Part shown: one piece after another, positions 60,811-64,000 of the stretch
Layout: each line of letters starts with the position of its first letter
How positions within the stretch are numbered: the stretch's first letter is position 1
Assembly (NCBI GenBank): GCA_910587065.1
Contig: CAJUMA010000001.1
Location: forward strand, 1-64,000
Direction: 5' to 3'
From: an uncultured Bacilli bacterium
GTDB lineage: Bacteria; Bacillota_I; Bacilli_A; RF39; UBA660
DNA length: 64,000 nucleotides
Notes under the pieces: generated by a model
Databases searched by the model: none
What the model was told of the DNA's origin: nothing
Seen by the model: the letters and a program-made list of their open reading frames with translations, nothing else
Program-made: the position numbers and the translations under genes

Positions 60811-60847
60811 AGTACTTGACTCCTTTCCATGAGATTATAATGCAAGG

Positions 60848-61750
60848 TTATTTTTTTGTCAATTTTGAAGAATCTTTTAACATCGAAATAAGCTTATTAG
60901 TCGCAAATGATGGAATAACATCTTTCTTTGTAATTAATCCAATATATCTACTAGGAATTTTAGGATTTATTTTTAATTCAATTAATTCTCCTGATTTAAG
61001 TTTGTCCTGAACAAACTCCTTAACAACATAACCTACACCAAAACCAATAGTTGTCATATCTTGAACTAATCCATAACTGGCAAGACACATTTCAGGTTCT
61101 AAATAAATATCATACTTACCCAAAATGGAATCAAGAAAATCTCTCGTATTAGTTCCTTTTGGCTGAAGTATAAGAGGATACTTATTTAAATCACTTAAAT
61201 TAATAACATTTGTTCCCATATTAAATTTCTTAGAAACCACAAAAATATCTTGTATCTCTTTTAAATTATATATATCTATATCATTATATTTTTTTATTGG
61301 TAAATTAGCTATTATTAAATCTATTAAACCATCTCTTAATTTAGGAATTAATTCAGATGCCTTATTCGTTACAATCTCTATCTTAATATTTGGATATAAT
61401 TTATGAAAATCCTCCAAGTAAGGAAGAGGATATTCTTTTACTAAAGTTCTTGATATACCAATACGGATTAACCCTGTATTTAAACTTACCATATCAGTAA
61501 ATTTATTCTCTGCGTTTCTAATATGCTCAATAGCAAGTTTTATATAAGAGTGCAATTCTTTTCCTTCCTCAGTTAAATTAACTCCTCTTTTAGTACGAAC
61601 AAATAATGAACCACCTAGCTGATTCTCAAGTGATTTAATGGATTTAGACACAGCCGGCTGAGAAATATGAAGTTTATCAGCTGCAGCTGTTATATTACCC
61701 GCATTCGCAACTTCATTAAAGACACGATATAATTCAAAATCTATATTCAT
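60848..61750 (-). CDS. LysR-family transcriptional regulator
   Basis: 300 residues: winged helix-turn-helix (NITAAADKLHISQPAVSKSI, about 18-37) and effector domain from about 88 (LIRIGISRTLVKEYPLPYLE). It is a paralogue of the LysR protein at 32.3 kb. TGAGGACGTTT precedes ATG 61748-61750. It is divergent from the NUDIX-PHP gene over a 122-bp AT-rich gap that includes candidate T-N11-A sites, so it probably controls that gene. Confidence 0.9.
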   Translation of the reverse strand: MNIDFELYRVFNEVANAGNITAAADKLHISQPAVSKSIKSLENQLGGSLFVRTKRGVNLTEEGKELHSYIKLAIEHIRNAENKFTDMVSLNTGLIRIGISRTLVKEYPLPYLEDFHKLYPNIKIEIVTNKASELIPKLRDGLIDLIIANLPIKKYNDIDIYNLKEIQDIFVVSKKFNMGTNVINLSDLNKYPLILQPKGTNTRDFLDSILGKYDIYLEPEMCLASYGLVQDMTTIGFGVGYVVKEFVQDKLKSGELIELKINPKIPSRYIGLITKKDVIPSFATNKLISMLKDSSKLTKK

Positions 61751-61826
61751 AAACGTCCTCAATTTCTATAATAACTAGTGATTATATTAAATATTACTAA
61801 TATATATTTTTATTATACCATATTAT

Positions 61827-61856
61827 TTGCTATTATGTAGTTGTAAGAGATATAAT
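61827..61856 (+). promoter_or_regulatory. Promoter of the NUDIX-PHP gene
   Basis: -35 TTGCTA (61827-61832), 18-nt spacer, -10 TATAAT (61851-61856). Start about 10 nt before the ribosome site. Confidence 0.55.
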
Positions 61857-61872
61857 AGTTGAAGGTGGTAGT

Positions 61873-63198
61873 ATGGTAATTAATATGGGAAAAATAATAT
61901 CTTATGACAAGGAGGTAAAAAAAGCACGATTAATATCCATAAAAGATAATAAGATATTAGTATGTAATTACAACGGTTATTTAATGCTACCAGGAGGTAA
62001 ACTTGATGATACCGAATCATTTAATGAAGGATTAAAAAGAGAAATAAAAGAAGAAATTGGTGTCGAGATTGAAAACGAACAAGAATTTGTAACAGTAAAT
62101 AATTATGTCAAGAATTATATTAGTCGAGATGGTAATGTAACTAACAGAAAGATAAAAACTATTTATTATACTACTGATGAAGATATTGATATAACAAAGA
62201 AGAGACTGCTTTCTAAAAAAGAAAAAGATGGCAAATTTATATTAGGATACATTGATATAGAAGAATTGATTAATATCATTAACACTAGTAACTTACCTTA
62301 TAAAAAACGCATATTTGCCGAGGAAATATTAAGAGTCATAAATTATTATTTAAAACGAGATAAATTAATTGATTTACATACGCATACTAATAAATCAGAT
62401 GGTCAGTTTAGTCCAACAGAAGTTATTAATCAAGCAATAAATATGGGAATTAGTACAATCGCGATAACTGATCACGATACAGTGGCTGGACTAGAAGAAC
62501 TAGATTATAATAATCCCTTAATTCAAATAATTCCTGGGATCGAAATATCTGTAAAAAGAGAAAAAGGACGCATGCATATTTTAGGTTTGGGAATAGATTA
62601 TAGAAATAAAGATTTAAGAGATTATTTAAAAGAGATGCAAGAATTTAACCGCTATAACCTAAGAAATATTGTTAATTATTTAACTAGTACAGGCATAAAA
62701 CTTGATATGGATGACGTTGAGGGAATCATGCGTTTAAATAAAAATGTTGGAAGACCAGATATAGCAAAATTACTCATTAAAGAAGGTTATGTAGCTGGTG
62801 TTCAAGAAGCATTTGACAAATATTTAATTGATGCTTTTAATAAATCAAGGCATCTAAATAAAGGACATAAATATAAAGATGCTTTAGAAGTTATAACTAA
62901 TGCTAATGGTTTACCAATACTAGCTCACCCAAATTCATTAGAATTAGATCATGAATCTTTTGAAAAGTTAATTGAAGATATGACTAAAAACAAACTAAGA
63001 GGTTTAGAAGTATTTCACCCACATATGAGTGAAGAAGAAAGAGAGTACTATGCGGGCGTTGCCGAATATTATAACTTATTAATATCTGGCGGAACAGATT
63101 ATCATGGAATTAATGTAAAACCAAATACTAAACTAGGTATCGGAAATAATAATATATACATCACTAATTTACCAATTTTAAAAGAATTAAAAAAATAA
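61873..63198 (+). CDS. NUDIX hydrolase-PHP phosphoesterase fusion
   Basis: 441 residues. Residues 1-160 are a NUDIX domain with a full box (Gly42 to Val64: GKLDDTE, x7, REIKEEIGV). Residues about 163-441 are a PHP domain of the TrpH/YciV type: DLHTHT (167-172), ITDHDT (198-203), GIEIS (222-226), HILGLG, AHP and GGTDYHG. NUDIX enzymes cut nucleoside-diphosphate-linked groups; YciV-type PHP enzymes act on 3',5'-bisphosphates or as 5'-to-3' exoribonucleases (RNase AM). All metal residues look intact. GAAGGTGGTAGT precedes ATG 61873. The linkage suggests two successive steps on one substrate, possibly RNA 5' ends. Confidence 0.85.
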   Translation: MVINMGKIISYDKEVKKARLISIKDNKILVCNYNGYLMLPGGKLDDTESFNEGLKREIKEEIGVEIENEQEFVTVNNYVKNYISRDGNVTNRKIKTIYYTTDEDIDITKKRLLSKKEKDGKFILGYIDIEELINIINTSNLPYKKRIFAEEILRVINYYLKRDKLIDLHTHTNKSDGQFSPTEVINQAINMGISTIAITDHDTVAGLEELDYNNPLIQIIPGIEISVKREKGRMHILGLGIDYRNKDLRDYLKEMQEFNRYNLRNIVNYLTSTGIKLDMDDVEGIMRLNKNVGRPDIAKLLIKEGYVAGVQEAFDKYLIDAFNKSRHLNKGHKYKDALEVITNANGLPILAHPNSLELDHESFEKLIEDMTKNKLRGLEVFHPHMSEEEREYYAGVAEYYNLLISGGTDYHGINVKPNTKLGIGNNNIYITNLPILKELKK

Positions 63199-63217
63199 AT
63201 AAACATAGTTATTTATT
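63194..63217. terminator. Bidirectional AT-rich terminator
   Basis: AATAAATAA/TTATTTATT stem (63194-63202 with 63209-63217) with A-run and T-run flanks between two convergent genes. Confidence 0.7.
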
Positions 63218-64000
63218 TTTTTTTGGTAATTCGAAAGGTAAATTCAATTTTTTTTCATACTCTCTGCGAGCTAACTGAGACTTATTAAATCCATTGAAAA
63301 ACTTTAGCATATTTTCATTTTCTTCATCCGTAATCTTCTGATACTCCGCAAATACTTGAGGATAAGTTATATACCAATGATAAAGAATATCTCGCATATC
63401 ATCTAATTTAAGTAATTCTCTTAAATCTTGTTTTGTTCTTATATCCGTGTTATCTAGTATATCCCATGCAATGCGATAAATAAAACTTTGGAAATGAGAA
63501 AGATTTCCTTCATATCCCGAAAAACATTCAAGAATATTTTTACGAAGATTATCTTTTAATGATGGCTCTAACCAATAAGAAAATAATACATTAGAATATT
63601 TTTTTTCAATAGCTAGACATTGTAAATATAGAGGAAGCATATCTAAAGTATCACGCCAAATATCGACATTAACTTGATCAAATTGATTTAAATCATTATT
63701 TTTTAGATATTCTATTGCATCAGATCTAACAATTTTTATCTTATCCCTATTTTTAAATTGAGGCAAAATAACACTTTCAAATATATCAATAACACTTTGG
63801 TTTAATTCAACAATTGTAATACTTTCAACTTCTTCTTTTAAAGAAATCATATATGCAACATAACCAAGCCCACAACCACAAAGACATACATTTCCTTCAG
63901 CTTCATCAATAAATTTTTGGAAACTTTGGATCTCCGAAGGTTCAACAGTCATCCAACTAACAGTCTCCCCCTTTTCCGTTATACCTGGAAATCTTAAAGG
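63209..64000 (-). CDS. Spermidine synthase-like methyltransferase-fold protein (5' end outside window)
   Basis: The frame stays open from 63952 (an internal ATG) to the right edge, adding PLRFPGITEKGETVSW, so the true start lies beyond 64000. The Rossmann core is clear: GNVCLCGCGLGYVAYMIS (SAM-site-like glycine loop), SITIVELNQSVIDIF (acidic end of strand 2) and KIKIVRSDAIEYL. The second half is helical. This layout resembles spermidine synthase-like or class I methyltransferase proteins of unknown substrate. Convergent with the NUDIX-PHP gene. Confidence 0.7.
   Translation of the reverse strand, partial: PLRFPGITEKGETVSWMTVEPSEIQSFQKFIDEAEGNVCLCGCGLGYVAYMISLKEEVESITIVELNQSVIDIFESVILPQFKNRDKIKIVRSDAIEYLKNNDLNQFDQVNVDIWRDTLDMLPLYLQCLAIEKKYSNVLFSYWLEPSLKDNLRKNILECFSGYEGNLSHFQSFIYRIAWDILDNTDIRTKQDLRELLKLDDMRDILYHWYITYPQVFAEYQKITDEENENMLKFFNGFNKSQLARREYEKKLNLPFELPKKNK

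Noticed and set aside
1..64000. UGA read as tryptophan (Mycoplasma-type code)
   Set aside because: Large conserved genes (secA, rnr, typA, the 1067-codon gene) have no internal TGA and use TGG for Trp; secA, ung and walJ end at TGA; prfB uses TGA in its frameshift site.
1..64000. CRISPR arrays, tRNA and rRNA genes, complete insertion sequences
   Set aside because: I looked for regular direct repeats with spacers, cloverleaf sequences ending in CCA and transposase motifs, and found none.

Overview
The window is strongly AT-rich, densely coding bacterial DNA with a low-GC Bacillota (Firmicutes) gene content. UGA is used as a stop: secA, ung and walJ end in TGA, and every long gene stays open with TGG for Trp, so the Mollicutes code is excluded. 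Strong AGGAGG-type ribosome sites, TATAAT -10 boxes and hairpin plus T-run terminators are common. A GerQ-type spore coat protein, long-form HPF, FemAB-like and YfhO-like proteins point to a Bacilli-side lineage, perhaps a reduced gut group near Erysipelotrichia/RF39. That placement is inference. Most genes lie on the minus strand.

Layout: 0.3-6.9 kb holds a YfcC-like carrier, gerQ, an MBL hydrolase, lemA, ung and small unknowns. 7.0-16.1 kb is an origin-type housekeeping block (rlmH, walJ, an M23/LysM/G5 peptidase, dnaB, rplI, rpsR-ssb-rpsF with its S6:S18 leader, an amidoligase-like pair, ychF). 16.2-26.6 kb mixes a frameshifted unknown gene, htrA, an Abi-family protein, prfB with its programmed frameshift, a flavin reductase-rubredoxin, a phosphoesterase, a cls pseudogene and a 54-residue protein with 14 cysteines. 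26.7-35.9 kb holds an ABC exporter, ogt, a DUF2099 gene divergent from a LysR gene, a membrane glycosyltransferase and a broken repeat gene.

The main accessory feature is a putative 6-kb integrative element (about 36.17-42.17 kb) in the 3' end of secA. It carries a tyrosine integrase, a Fic protein with an N-terminal DNA-binding domain and a 1067-residue nuclease-like/helical-repeat protein. A displaced copy of the last 13 codons of secA lies at its far end. Fic and the large protein share a promoter with an inverted repeat between -35 and -10, which suggests a self-regulated defence cassette.

42-51 kb is again housekeeping (secA, two tandem paralogous membrane proteins, hpf, csp, smpB, rnr, secG). 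51-64 kb holds a FemAB-like transferase, several small or broken genes, typA, a secreted protein, a YfhO-like protein, dagK, a second LysR gene divergent from a NUDIX-PHP fusion, and a methyltransferase-fold gene running off the right edge.

At least seven small or accessory genes are broken by frameshift, nonsense or internal deletion while every core gene is intact. This suggests ongoing decay of accessory genes, although assembly errors in homopolymers could explain some cases.
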